From Bacteroidota bacterium (GTDB lineage: Bacteria > Bacteroidota > Bacteroidia > Chitinophagales > Chitinophagaceae), in the NCBI GenBank assembly GCA_023386555.1, contig JAEWJK010000008.1, positions 97,473-161,472 of the forward strand: a stretch of 64,000 bases of DNA, in the 5' to 3' direction. A program made the position numbers and the translations under genes. Below, one piece after another: positions 42,724 through 51,401 of this stretch. How positions within the stretch are numbered: the stretch's first letter is position 1; every line of letters begins with the position of its first letter. The notes under the pieces are model-generated. The model did no database searches, was not told the origin of the DNA, and worked only from the letters and a program-made list of their open reading frames with translations.

Positions 42724-44743
42724 GCAAAAAACACCAAGAGGTAAACATTCAAAAGTTTTACAAGGTTTAAAAGGAACACTAGAAATTACAAGATCAGGTG
42801 TGGGTTATGTGGTGATGGGTGATGGCAAAGATGACATCCTTGTTCGTCCTTCCAACTTCAATACAGCGATGAATGGTGATGAGGTCATCGTAAAAGTGAT
42901 CAAGGAAAATGAACGTTCAGCTAAAAGGGAAGGAAGGATAACTGAAGTTGTAGCGAGGAAGCAAACCGAATTTGTTGGTCATCTTCAACTCTCAGCCAAC
43001 TATGCATTTTTTATTGCTGATACCGATAAACCAATGCCCGATTTTTATGTGCCGTTAGATAAACTGAAGAATGGAAAAGATAAAGAAAGGGTAGTAGTGA
43101 AATTAGTGAAGTGGGAAAAGGAAGATAAAAAGCCGATAGGTGAAGTAGTAAAGATCATGAGCCAGGAAGATGCTAATGACGCTGCCATGCAGGAATTACT
43201 TGCAGAGAATGGGTTTCCATTAAGTTTTCCGGATGATGTGATGGAAGAAGCTGCAAGATTACCGGAAGTGTTGGCTGCAGCAGAAATAAGAAAACGAAAA
43301 GATTTCAGGGAGACATTAACATTTACGATTGACCCTGTTGATGCAAAAGATTTTGATGATGCCATATCAATCAAACCTCTTAAAGATGGTTTGTATGAGA
43401 TCGGTGTGCATATAGCAGATGTAAGTTATTATGTAGAGCCGGGTACACAGTTAGATGATGAGGCATACAAAAGAGCAACTTCAGTTTACCTGCCAGACAG
43501 GGTAAATCCAATGTTGCCTGAAAGGATATCCAATGAACTTTGTTCGCTTCGTCCGAAAGAAGATAAGTTCACCTTTTCTGCCATATTTCAAATGAATGCA
43601 AAAGGAGAAGTGAAGCAATATTGGTTAGGAAAAACTGTTATCCATTCCAATCATCGGTTTACTTATGAAGATGTACAGGAGATCATTGAAAATGGAACCG
43701 GGTTATATGGAGAAGAAGTTTTATTGCTGAATACCATTGCCCAAAAACTTCGTAAGAAACGTTTTTCAAGAGGAGCAATTAATTTCTCATCAACAGAAGT
43801 TCGTTTTAAACTGGATGAAAAAGGTAAACCTTTGGGTATAATGGTGAAAGAAAGCAAAGAATCTCATCAATTGGTAGAGGAATTCATGTTGCTGGCCAAT
43901 AAAACAGTGGCTGAAAGTGTTAGCAAGATAAAAGTGAATAAAAAGGAAGTGCCTTTTGCTTATCGTGTACATGATGTACCTGATGAAGAAAAACTAACAC
44001 CATTCATTGCTTTTGCAAGAAAATATGGTCATAAGTTCGACATCAGCTCTCCGGAAGCTATCGCAGAGAGCTTTAATCAAATGCTTGTAGACGTTAAAGG
44101 AAGACCTGAGCAACATGTGCTGGAACAGCTTGGCATCAGAACAATGGCGAAAGCGGTTTATACTTCAGAGAATATAGGTCACTATGGTTTGGCAATGCTG
44201 CATTATTGTCATTTTACTTCACCTATTCGTCGTTACCCTGATGTATTGGTGCATCGAGTGTTGGAATCAATTCTCAACAGCCAGATTATCATCGATAAAA
44301 AGATGGAAGAGAAATGTAAACATTGCAGTGAAAGAGAAAGAGCTGCTATGGAAACTGAAAGAGCTTCAAACAAATACAAACAGGTTGAGTTCATGAGTCA
44401 GTTCCTCGGAGAAGTATTTGAAGGAGTGATCAGTGGTGTTGCCAGCTTCGGATTTTTTGTTGAGACTGTTGAACATAAATGCGAAGGACTTGTTTCAATG
44501 GTAGGATTGAGTGATTACGATGAATTTCGACATATAGAAAACGATTATAGTCTTGTCGGCAGAAGAAGTGGCAGAAAATTCAAGATGGGCGATAAGGTGT
44601 GGGTGAAAGTTGTTGCAGCCAATCTTGCTAAACGACAGATTGATTTTGAATGGGTGATAGATCCTGGAAAGGAGATCGAAGAAGAGTCCAGTGAAAATTC
44701 TAAACTTTCTAAAAAGCGGAAGAAAAAAAGTAAATTTGATTAA
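42704..44743 (+). CDS. rnr: Ribonuclease R
   Basis: A 679-residue 3'-5' exoribonuclease. Cold-shock-like domains lead (GVGYVVMGDGKDDILV), then the RNB catalytic block with TIDPVDAKDFDDAISI (metal-binding aspartates), and a C-terminal S1 domain (GEVFEGVISGVASFGFFVE). A lysine-rich tail ends the protein. It overlaps lpxK by 20 bases. Confidence 0.95.
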   Translation: MTRKKAKQKTPRGKHSKVLQGLKGTLEITRSGVGYVVMGDGKDDILVRPSNFNTAMNGDEVIVKVIKENERSAKREGRITEVVARKQTEFVGHLQLSANYAFFIADTDKPMPDFYVPLDKLKNGKDKERVVVKLVKWEKEDKKPIGEVVKIMSQEDANDAAMQELLAENGFPLSFPDDVMEEAARLPEVLAAAEIRKRKDFRETLTFTIDPVDAKDFDDAISIKPLKDGLYEIGVHIADVSYYVEPGTQLDDEAYKRATSVYLPDRVNPMLPERISNELCSLRPKEDKFTFSAIFQMNAKGEVKQYWLGKTVIHSNHRFTYEDVQEIIENGTGLYGEEVLLLNTIAQKLRKKRFSRGAINFSSTEVRFKLDEKGKPLGIMVKESKESHQLVEEFMLLANKTVAESVSKIKVNKKEVPFAYRVHDVPDEEKLTPFIAFARKYGHKFDISSPEAIAESFNQMLVDVKGRPEQHVLEQLGIRTMAKAVYTSENIGHYGLAMLHYCHFTSPIRRYPDVLVHRVLESILNSQIIIDKKMEEKCKHCSERERAAMETERASNKYKQVEFMSQFLGEVFEGVISGVASFGFFVETVEHKCEGLVSMVGLSDYDEFRHIENDYSLVGRRSGRKFKMGDKVWVKVVAANLAKRQIDFEWVIDPGKEIEEESSENSKLSKKRKKKSKFD

Positions 44744-44753
44744 AGCTTAAGTT

Positions 44754-44990
44754 ATGACCGTAGATGTGACCGTGAAAGAGCAAAAACTTATTGAAAAGGC
44801 CAGGAAGTTGTCAGATGAGCAACTGGATAAACTTATGAACTTTTTAGATACTATAGTAACTCCTTCAGCAAGCACTTCCAATTCATTTTGGGGATTATCT
44901 AATAGAGCTGGTAAAGAAGCTCAGGAAAACGGATTGACCTACGAGATGCTCCAGGAAATTTTAAAAGAAATAGATGAGAGTCGTCGTTGA
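44754..44990 (+). CDS. Antitoxin paired with a PIN toxin
   Basis: A 78-residue protein: DVTVKEQKLIEKARKLSDEQLDKLMNFLD, then a wrapping-type C-terminal tail. The stop overlaps the toxin start by 17 bases. It starts 11 bases after rnr. No DNA-binding fold is certain, so the role is inferred from position. Confidence 0.65.
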   Translation: MTVDVTVKEQKLIEKARKLSDEQLDKLMNFLDTIVTPSASTSNSFWGLSNRAGKEAQENGLTYEMLQEILKEIDESRR

Positions 44991-45390
44991 CACCAACACG
45001 CTGATAAGTGCTTTTTTATTTCCTGCTTCTGTACCTGGACAGTGCATTCATGATCAACCTGCTAAATTTGAGTTATTAGCATCTGAGCAAACCAGAGATG
45101 AATTTTTACGAGTGCTCCGATATCCAAAATTTGATAAATACATCAGTGATCTTATTCGTTTACAAGCAGAAGAATATTTTTTAGAAGGTCTTATCTTAGT
45201 TGACATCATATCGAAAATACAAGACTGTAGAGATCCCCATGATAATAAATTTCTCGAATTGGCAATTGATGGTAAAGCCGATCTAATTATTACCGGAGAC
45301 AAGGATTTACTTACTTTGCATCCCTATAAGAATATTCCTATAATTACACCTAAGGAGTTTCTTGAAATCATATCTACAAAATTGAAATGA
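44974..45390 (+). CDS. PIN-domain toxin, COG1569 type
   Basis: A 138-residue PIN nuclease. The acidic residues needed are in VVVDTNTLISAF (first Asp), DEFLRVL (Glu), CRDPHDNKFLELA and ADLIITGDKDLL (Asp). Such toxins cleave RNA. The last four bases (ATGA) overlap the start of the polyprenyl synthase gene, so toxin and an essential gene appear translationally coupled. Confidence 0.82.
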   Translation: MRVVVDTNTLISAFLFPASVPGQCIHDQPAKFELLASEQTRDEFLRVLRYPKFDKYISDLIRLQAEEYFLEGLILVDIISKIQDCRDPHDNKFLELAIDGKADLIITGDKDLLTLHPYKNIPIITPKEFLEIISTKLK

Positions 45391-46355
45391 TGCATTCATT
45401 TAGAGAACTTGCACAGGTATTTACGGATCGATTTGAAACAGCACATTTTCCGGAGCATCCCTCCACTTTATACCAGCCTGCCGATTATTTTCTTGGTATT
45501 GGTGGGAAAAGAATAAGGCCCGTGATGTGCTTAATGGGCAATGAATTGTTTGATGACATTCATCCAGATGCTTATCATGTAGCTACAGCTATAGAACTCT
45601 TCCACAATTTCACTTTGATACATGATGATATTATGGATGCAGCTCCACTTCGTCGTGGAATGGAAACCTTGCATAAAAAGTATGGCGATAGTACAGCTTT
45701 GCTGGCAGGAGATGTGATGCTGATCAAAGCTTATGATTATATTAATAAGATCAGCTCAACCTACGAAAAGCAGATTCTTTCATTGTTCAATCAAACTGCA
45801 AGAGAAGTTTGTGAAGGGCAGCAATTGGATATGGACTTTGAAAAACAGGAAAATGTAGCCATTGATGATTACATACACATGATCACTTTAAAAACTTCTG
45901 TGCTTTTAGCTGCCAGTTTAAAAGTTGGATCTATCATTGGTGGAGCCAGTGAAGGAAACAGGAATCATTTGTATGAATTTGGTAAGAATCTCGGCATTGC
46001 TTTCCAGGTGCAGGATGATTATTTAGATGCATTTGGAGATCCTGGAAAATTCGGAAAAGATGTAGGTGGAGATATCCGTCAGAATAAAAAAACCTTCCTT
46101 CTGTTGCATGCACTTGAAGTTTGTTCTCATGAACATAAACAGGAATTGCAGCATTTACTTTCCACCAACGAATCAGACAAAGTCGAAAAGGTGTTAAGTA
46201 TATTCAAGAGCTGTAATGTAGATGCCTGGGCCAATGAATTGAAGGAAAAATATCTTGTTACGGCATTGCAGCACCTGGATGATATCGCTGTAGTTTCTTC
46301 TCGAAAGAAACCTTTGCTGGAATTATCAGAGTTCCTTATTCAAAGAGAATATTAA
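45387..46355 (+). CDS. Polyprenyl diphosphate synthase
   Basis: A 322-residue trans-prenyltransferase. The first aspartate-rich motif is DDIMD in LIHDDIMDAAPLRRG and the second is DDYLD in FQVQDDYLDAFGDPGK. Chain length cannot be read safely from the residues before the first motif (FHNFTLIHDD), so geranyl to octaprenyl products are possible. It makes quinone side chains or carrier lipid precursors. The start overlaps the PIN toxin. Confidence 0.9.
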   Translation: MMHSFRELAQVFTDRFETAHFPEHPSTLYQPADYFLGIGGKRIRPVMCLMGNELFDDIHPDAYHVATAIELFHNFTLIHDDIMDAAPLRRGMETLHKKYGDSTALLAGDVMLIKAYDYINKISSTYEKQILSLFNQTAREVCEGQQLDMDFEKQENVAIDDYIHMITLKTSVLLAASLKVGSIIGGASEGNRNHLYEFGKNLGIAFQVQDDYLDAFGDPGKFGKDVGGDIRQNKKTFLLLHALEVCSHEHKQELQHLLSTNESDKVEKVLSIFKSCNVDAWANELKEKYLVTALQHLDDIAVVSSRKKPLLELSEFLIQREY

Positions 46356-46444
46356 CGGCTCATCCACATTCTTATTGAATATCGGTCATTACTGAACATT
46401 AGTATTTACATTAGCGTTTTCGTGTTTCTAAAACTAACTGCCCC

Positions 46445-48136
46445 ATGTCGTTATTCAGACGCAAATCCATTGATGTTATCAAGAAAGAATATGAAGCAGG
46501 TTTATCCGATCATAGTTCTGGTCTGAAGAAAGTCCTGGGTGTTCGGGATCTTACTTTTCTTGGTATTGCAGCAGTGGTAGGTGCAGGAATTTTTTCAACT
46601 ATTGGTAAGGCAGCTTTCAATGGTGGGCCAGGCATTTCCATCTTATTTATTATTGTTGCTGTTACCTGTGGTTTTTGTGCTCTGTGTTATGCTGAGTTTG
46701 CAAGTCGTGTTCCGGTTGCAGGTAGTGCTTATACATACTCTTATGTTACGTTTGGTGAATTGATAGCCTGGATCATTGGTTGGGCTTTAATCCTGGAATA
46801 TGCCATTGGTAATATCGTTGTTGCCATTTCATGGAGTGGATATTTCAATAATCTGTTAGAGAATGTATTCAATATTCATTTACCTGAATGGATGCTGATT
46901 GATCCTACCACTGCAGAAGCAGCTTATACAGAAGCGACTAAAGCATTTGCTTCCGGAGTTAGCTTAGATGCTGAGACAACCAAGAATTACAATTTTGCTA
47001 TCCAGGCCTGGAACGATGCTCCATTATTATTTGGAAAACATGTGTTCTTCAATTTGCCGGCATTTATCATAGTATGTTTAATTACATGGATCGCTTATAT
47101 TGGAATCAAAGAAAGTAAACAGTCAGCCAATTATATGGTGCTGTTCAAAATTGGTGTCATCATCTTTGTTATAGTTGCCGGTGCTTTCTTTGTGGATACC
47201 AATAACTGGACACCCTTTTTACCCAATCGTTTTGAAGGAGTGTTGAAAGGAGTTTCGGCTGTTTTCTATGCATATATTGGTTTCGATGCTATTTCTACTA
47301 CTGCAGAAGAATGTAAGAATCCACAAAGAGATATGCCAAAAGCAATGATCAATTCATTACTTATCTGTACAGGTTTATACATTCTGATTGCACTGGTATT
47401 AACCGGTATAGAGAACTATTCCAATTTTAAAGATGTGAACGATCCGTTGGCTTTTGTATTTGAGAAAAGAGCACCATGGATCGAAACAATTGTTTCAATC
47501 AGTGCAGTTGTGGCAACTACAAGTGTATTGTTGGTTTTCCAATTAGGCCAGCCACGAATATGGATGAGCATGAGTCGGGATGGATTATTACCTAAAAAGT
47601 TTCAGAAGATCCATCCTAAGTATCAAACACCTTCTTTTGCCACAATCGTTACCGGAGTTTTAGTTGCTGTACCGGCTTTGTTTATGCAGGATATTTTAGT
47701 AACCGATCTTACCAGTATCGGAACTTTGTTTGCATTTGTGTTGGTTTCGGGTGGAGTTTTATTATTGCCACGAATAAAAAAAGAACCAGGTAAATTCAAC
47801 TTGCCATATATCAATGGTCGTTTTATAGTTCCAATAGCTTACGCATTATTTGTTTATGCATTTAACGACAGGGTAGAGGCAGCTTTTGTGAACTTCGGTA
47901 ATGAAGATCACCAGGAAATGTTGTTTGCCGGTTTTATAATTGTTGCAGGCTTATTATCTATCATCAGCTTCATTAAAAAATTCTCACTCATTCCAATAAT
48001 GGGTGTGCTGTTCTGTCTTTATTTACTCATCGAAATTCCGGTTAATAGCTGGGTAGTTTTCTTTGGTTGGATGGCAGTTGGTCTATCTATTTATTTCCTG
48101 TATGGTTACCGCAACAGTAAATTGAGTAAAAGATAA
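46445..48136 (+). CDS. APC-family amino acid permease
   Basis: A 563-residue transporter with about 12 to 14 membrane helices. The N-terminal LTFLGIAAVVGAGIFSTIG is the substrate-binding G-x-G-I-F motif of the APC superfamily, followed by AGSAYTYSYVTFGELIAWIIGWALILEYAIG. The C-terminal part is an LRIKKE-like YAT-type extension. Substrate is probably an amino acid. A dispersed repeat follows its stop. Confidence 0.9.
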   Translation: MSLFRRKSIDVIKKEYEAGLSDHSSGLKKVLGVRDLTFLGIAAVVGAGIFSTIGKAAFNGGPGISILFIIVAVTCGFCALCYAEFASRVPVAGSAYTYSYVTFGELIAWIIGWALILEYAIGNIVVAISWSGYFNNLLENVFNIHLPEWMLIDPTTAEAAYTEATKAFASGVSLDAETTKNYNFAIQAWNDAPLLFGKHVFFNLPAFIIVCLITWIAYIGIKESKQSANYMVLFKIGVIIFVIVAGAFFVDTNNWTPFLPNRFEGVLKGVSAVFYAYIGFDAISTTAEECKNPQRDMPKAMINSLLICTGLYILIALVLTGIENYSNFKDVNDPLAFVFEKRAPWIETIVSISAVVATTSVLLVFQLGQPRIWMSMSRDGLLPKKFQKIHPKYQTPSFATIVTGVLVAVPALFMQDILVTDLTSIGTLFAFVLVSGGVLLLPRIKKEPGKFNLPYINGRFIVPIAYALFVYAFNDRVEAAFVNFGNEDHQEMLFAGFIIVAGLLSIISFIKKFSLIPIMGVLFCLYLLIEIPVNSWVVFFGWMAVGLSIYFLYGYRNSKLSKR

Positions 48137-48159
48137 TTTTATTGCACCAGCGGTAGAAT

Positions 48160-48194
48160 TTCTATCAGGCTTTTGTTGTGTCACTCACTTGTAC
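48160..48194. repeat. Dispersed intergenic repeat, copy 11 (subtype A)
   Basis: TTCTATCAGGCTTTT then GTTGTGTCACTCACTTGTAC. The core is a perfect match in reverse orientation. The 9-bp CGGTAGAAT is present directly on both sides (48151-48159 and 48194-48202), like a target-site duplication, but this is the only copy where I see that. Confidence 0.8.
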
Positions 48195-48260
48195 GGTAGA
48201 ATCTTTACTGAGCTTTAACCCAATAAGAAGCTCATTCAGTGTAAATTTGCCCTCCAGATT

Positions 48261-49286
48261 ATGAAATACCAGGTAGGAGACAAGATACTCGTTTTGCATA
48301 GTAATGAAGAAGGAGAAGTAATAGAGATCATCAACGATAAAATGGTGATGATAGAAGTTCGTGGAGTAAAGTTTCCGGCTTATATGGACCAGATAGACTT
48401 TCCCTATTTCAAAAGATTTACCGAAAAGAAACTTTTCCCTGAAAAGAAGAAGCCTAAAGTTTTTGTAGATAATGTGCCGAAGGAAAAAGTGCAGCCAGTA
48501 AAAACGAAAGTTTCTGAAGGAGTTTCGTTGCTGCTGATTCCTAAGTTTTCAATGGATGAATTCAACGACGAAATAGTAGAGCTTTTCAAGATCCATCTTA
48601 TTAATAAAACTGAAAAAGGATACAAGTTTACCTATAAGCAACAGTTTTTTGGAGAACCTGAATTTGAATTAAAGAATGAAGTATTGGCTTTTCATGATTT
48701 TTACCTGCACGACATTCCGTTTGCAGACTTTAACGACAATCCTTCTTTCGAATTTGAATTTTCACTGATCACTCCTGAAAAAGGTAAGGCAGAACATTAC
48801 GAAGCCAATGTAAAGATCAAGGCTAAACAACTCTTCAAGCAGATTGAAGAGATGAAGCAGAAGAACGAACCCACACTTACATACAAGTTGTTTGACAACT
48901 ATCCTGATAAAGTTTACGAAGAAAAATTTGAGCTAACCGGTCTTGCTGCCAAAGGATTCAAGATATACGAGGCAAAAAAGATAAGGCAGCATCTCGATCC
49001 TCCCAGATCTGTCATTGACCTACACATGGAAAAGCTGTCTGATAACTGGAAAGGGATGACTAATGCTGAAATCCTGGATATGCAGCTAAAGGAGTTTGAG
49101 AAATGGTATGAGAATTCATTGGCTCATCTGCAACCAAACCTTATTGTGATTCACGGTGTAGGCAGTGGAAGATTGAGAGATGAGATTCATGACAGGCTTA
49201 AGTTGAGAAAAGAAGTGAAGACTTTTATTAATCAATATGATCCAAGGTTTGGCTATGGTGCAACGGAGATCTATTTTCAATATTAG
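48261..49286 (+). CDS. DUF2027/Smr-domain protein (MutS2-like C-terminus)
   Basis: A 341-residue protein. The N-terminus has YQVGDKILVLHSNEEGEV (DUF2027), followed by a beta-rich middle and a C-terminal Smr nuclease domain: SVIDLHMEKL, LIVIHGVGSGRLRDEIH and YFQY. Smr domains nick or bind nucleic acids. The TAAATTTG box at 48242-48249 sits just before the start. Confidence 0.88.
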   Translation: MKYQVGDKILVLHSNEEGEVIEIINDKMVMIEVRGVKFPAYMDQIDFPYFKRFTEKKLFPEKKKPKVFVDNVPKEKVQPVKTKVSEGVSLLLIPKFSMDEFNDEIVELFKIHLINKTEKGYKFTYKQQFFGEPEFELKNEVLAFHDFYLHDIPFADFNDNPSFEFEFSLITPEKGKAEHYEANVKIKAKQLFKQIEEMKQKNEPTLTYKLFDNYPDKVYEEKFELTGLAAKGFKIYEAKKIRQHLDPPRSVIDLHMEKLSDNWKGMTNAEILDMQLKEFEKWYENSLAHLQPNLIVIHGVGSGRLRDEIHDRLKLRKEVKTFINQYDPRFGYGATEIYFQY

Positions 49287-49287
49287 A

Positions 49288-49327
49288 ACACGAATTTGAA
49301 CGAATTGCACTAATTACACGAATTTTG
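49288..49327. repeat. Low-complexity spacer repeat
   Basis: ACACGAATTTGAACGAATTG then CACTAATTACACGAATTT: repeated ACGAATT words. It follows the Smr gene and precedes dispersed repeat copy 12. Confidence 0.5.
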
Positions 49328-49335
49328 TTGATCAA

Positions 49336-49376
49336 AAGTTCAGAACGTACAAGAGAGTGACACAAGAGACGATACC
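49336..49376. repeat. Dispersed intergenic repeat, copy 12 (subtype B)
   Basis: AAGTTCAGAAC then GTACAAGAGAGTGACACAAG and AGACGATACC. It is in forward orientation, upstream of rnpB. Confidence 0.78.
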
Positions 49377-49413
49377 ATGGAATACAGGTGCTGGTATCAT
49401 AACAATTTTCTAA

Positions 49414-49447
49414 TTTGTATAATTCGAAAGAATCGTGTTTATCTTTA
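49414..49447 (+). promoter_or_regulatory. Promoter of rnpB
   Basis: TTTG at 49414-49417 and TATCTTTA at 49440-49447 are 22 bases apart. The -7 box differs from TAnnTTTG only in its last base. It would start transcription within a few bases of the P1 helix of RNase P RNA at 49451. Confidence 0.5.
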
Positions 49448-49450
49448 TTT

Positions 49451-49804
49451 TACAAACCCGAGCTATCGTCTCAGCAATGGGAAGGAAAGTCCGGACAGTA
49501 TAGAGCAACTCACTGGTGAATAGCCAGCTCCCGAAATTTCGGGAAGAGATAGTGCCACAGAAAATTACTTCCCATAAGGGTAAAGGTGAAAATGTGAGGT
49601 AAGAGCTCACAATGGTCGGCAGTAATGTTGATCATGGGTAAACCTTGAGTGCTGTAATGCCACGTATAGAGTCGTTTGAAGGCTGCTCGTCTAAGATGCC
49701 GAATTTTCGGCACACGGCTCAGGGTAGGCAGCAACAGGTAAACAGTAATGTTTATCGCAGATAAATGATAGTTTAGAAACAGAATCCGGCTTACGAGGTT
49801 TGTA
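49451..49804 (+). ncRNA. rnpB: RNase P RNA
   Basis: Bacterial class A RNase P RNA, the catalytic subunit that matures tRNA 5' ends. The two universally conserved parts are present: GAAGGAAAGTCCGGAC (49481-49496) and ACAGAATCCGGCTTA (49779-49793). P1 closes as TACAAACC (49451-49458) with GGTTTGTA (49797-49804). A terminator follows eight bases later. No protein-coding frame conflicts. Confidence 0.95.
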
Positions 49805-49812
49805 AATGATTG

Positions 49813-49838
49813 ATCCCGTCTTAATGGCGGGATTTTTT
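49813..49838. terminator. Terminator of rnpB
   Basis: ATCCCG (49813-49818) pairs with CGGGAT (49828-49833), followed by six T. The convergent MmcQ gene stops at 49837. Confidence 0.85.
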
Positions 49839-50181
49839 ATTTAAGTGCAGCCTGTGTTTTCTTCGGCAGTTTGCTTTTAATTATTTCATAGGCGTTTAAA
49901 ATAATAGTTTGCCATTCCTTTTTATTCATTCGACTGATATCATCTATGTACACCCATTTGTTTTTTGCCAGGTAAGGTGCAGGTTTAAATCCTTTTCGGC
50001 TGGATATCTCATCGAAATCTTCATCACTCACTTTAAAAGACGCTGTGATCGGTGTATCGTCAAGTCCTAACATCAGGAACATCTTTTCAGCCACGCAAAA
50101 ACAAAGATGATGTTCCCATTTGATGTCTTCGGTTACTCCCGGATACTTGCTGCAGATTTCTTGCAAGGTTTCGATGTCCAT
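49837..50181 (-). CDS. MmcQ/YjbR family protein
   Basis: A 114-residue protein of the MmcQ/YjbR (CyaY-like fold) family: DIETLQEICSKYPGVTEDIKWEHHLCFCVAEKMF, then the conserved KWVYIDDI. Its function is not settled (DNA-binding-like fold). The start overlaps the stop of the upstream gene by one base (TAATG). Confidence 0.85.
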   Translation of the reverse strand: MDIETLQEICSKYPGVTEDIKWEHHLCFCVAEKMFLMLGLDDTPITASFKVSDEDFDEISSRKGFKPAPYLAKNKWVYIDDISRMNKKEWQTIILNAYEIIKSKLPKKTQAALK

Positions 50182-50924
50182 TACTTGGTGTATTGGTTAA
50201 TGATGGAAGTTAAAGCATTCAATAGCTTTAGTTGCTGAGATCTGTGCCCGTGTTGTGCTTCTACATTAACATAGGGAATATTCTTTTGCGAACAATAATA
50301 AGCTAAGGAACCGTCATCTATAGAAGTTGAAGTAGTCTCCCAAACTGTATTGATCTTCTTTGCTTTAAGTTGCTCGTAGATGGATTTTTCAGTGGTAAGA
50401 ATGAAATCGTCTGCATCCATTGCAGGATTTATATACCTGTTTTTATAGCTATTTGCTGAAAGCGGTTTTCCATTGGTATTGTTATGTAAAGCCACTACTA
50501 ACCTGGCATTCCTGATACGTGAAATGATCTTATCGGAAAATTCTTCAACTGTTTCTTCGGCAGCATCTAAGTATTTTTTATTAAGGAGCTTTAAAGTAGA
50601 TATCCTGCCTGGTTTGGTAAACATCCGGTTTGGATCAAATTGAAACTTCATTCCTTTTTGCGTGAATGTAAGGTTTCGATTACCACTTTGTTTTACGGCA
50701 ATCAGGTATCCATTTTTGGTTGAGAGATAATCTTTAGCAGCTAAGACACTGGTCGTTTCATTCTCATGAAGATTGAGGTAGATCACTTTTTGCGGTTCTT
50801 TTCCATATTCAGTAAGCTGTAAGCTAACTGAAGTTTTTTCCAATAGGTAGGTTTCTGTTCTTGTATTCTGAGCCTTTGCTTGCAACACCAGAAGGAGCAG
50901 AGTAGTTAGAATTATTTTGTGCAT
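50181..50924 (-). CDS. Exported M14-like zinc hydrolase
   Basis: A 247-residue protein with a Sec signal (HKIILTTLLLLVLQAKA). It shows the M14 carboxypeptidase layout: H53 and E56 in NLHENETTS, N99-R100 in FDPNRMF, H147 in VVALHNNTNG and a catalytic-type E222 in VNVEAQHG. Zinc-dependent removal of a C-terminal or amide-linked residue is the family activity. The substrate is unknown. It is coupled to the MmcQ gene downstream. Confidence 0.7.
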   Translation of the reverse strand: MHKIILTTLLLLVLQAKAQNTRTETYLLEKTSVSLQLTEYGKEPQKVIYLNLHENETTSVLAAKDYLSTKNGYLIAVKQSGNRNLTFTQKGMKFQFDPNRMFTKPGRISTLKLLNKKYLDAAEETVEEFSDKIISRIRNARLVVALHNNTNGKPLSANSYKNRYINPAMDADDFILTTEKSIYEQLKAKKINTVWETTSTSIDDGSLAYYCSQKNIPYVNVEAQHGHRSQQLKLLNALTSIINQYTK

Positions 50925-50957
50925 TGTTCTTTTATAGTATTGAGAAAAGCTACTTAA

Positions 50958-51401
50958 TTAAAACAATTCAAATTTGTGCCTTCCTTCGTAACTAACCGGA
51001 ACATTTAAAAATATTCCTCCTTTTCCAACCCTGGTGGTGCCTTTCACTCTTACCAATACTTCATTCGAAAACAGAACAGAAAGTGAATTCTTGAATGCAT
51101 TCTTCATATCTATTTCCATTCTTGAAGGAAGGGTGAACTCTGTTTTTTTGGGAATGGCCATGGTGGTATCCAGCAGATACTTACCCAGAAACTGATCGTT
51201 GATATAAACATCACAATCAACCTTTCTAAGCTGAACTCCGAAGTTATTCGGATTGTAATAGACCAGGTCCATGCTGATGGTTGACTTATCAAAACCGAAT
51301 TTTTCTACGTTGAAATTCCTGATATCCCGGTAATCAAAACTTTGTGGCTTGGAACAGCTGATAACTAAGATCAAGAATAAGGCATACAGAAACGGTTTCA
51401 T
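50958..51401 (-). CDS. LEA2-domain lipoprotein
   Basis: A 147-residue lipoprotein (signal ending LVISC). The LEA type 2 fold is suggested by STISMDLVYYNPNNFGVQLRKVDCDVYIND and PKKTEFTLPSRMEID, a beta sandwich seen in water-stress and envelope proteins. It starts the operon with the M14-like and MmcQ genes. Function is unknown. Confidence 0.75.
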   Translation of the reverse strand: MKPFLYALFLILVISCSKPQSFDYRDIRNFNVEKFGFDKSTISMDLVYYNPNNFGVQLRKVDCDVYINDQFLGKYLLDTTMAIPKKTEFTLPSRMEIDMKNAFKNSLSVLFSNEVLVRVKGTTRVGKGGIFLNVPVSYEGRHKFELF

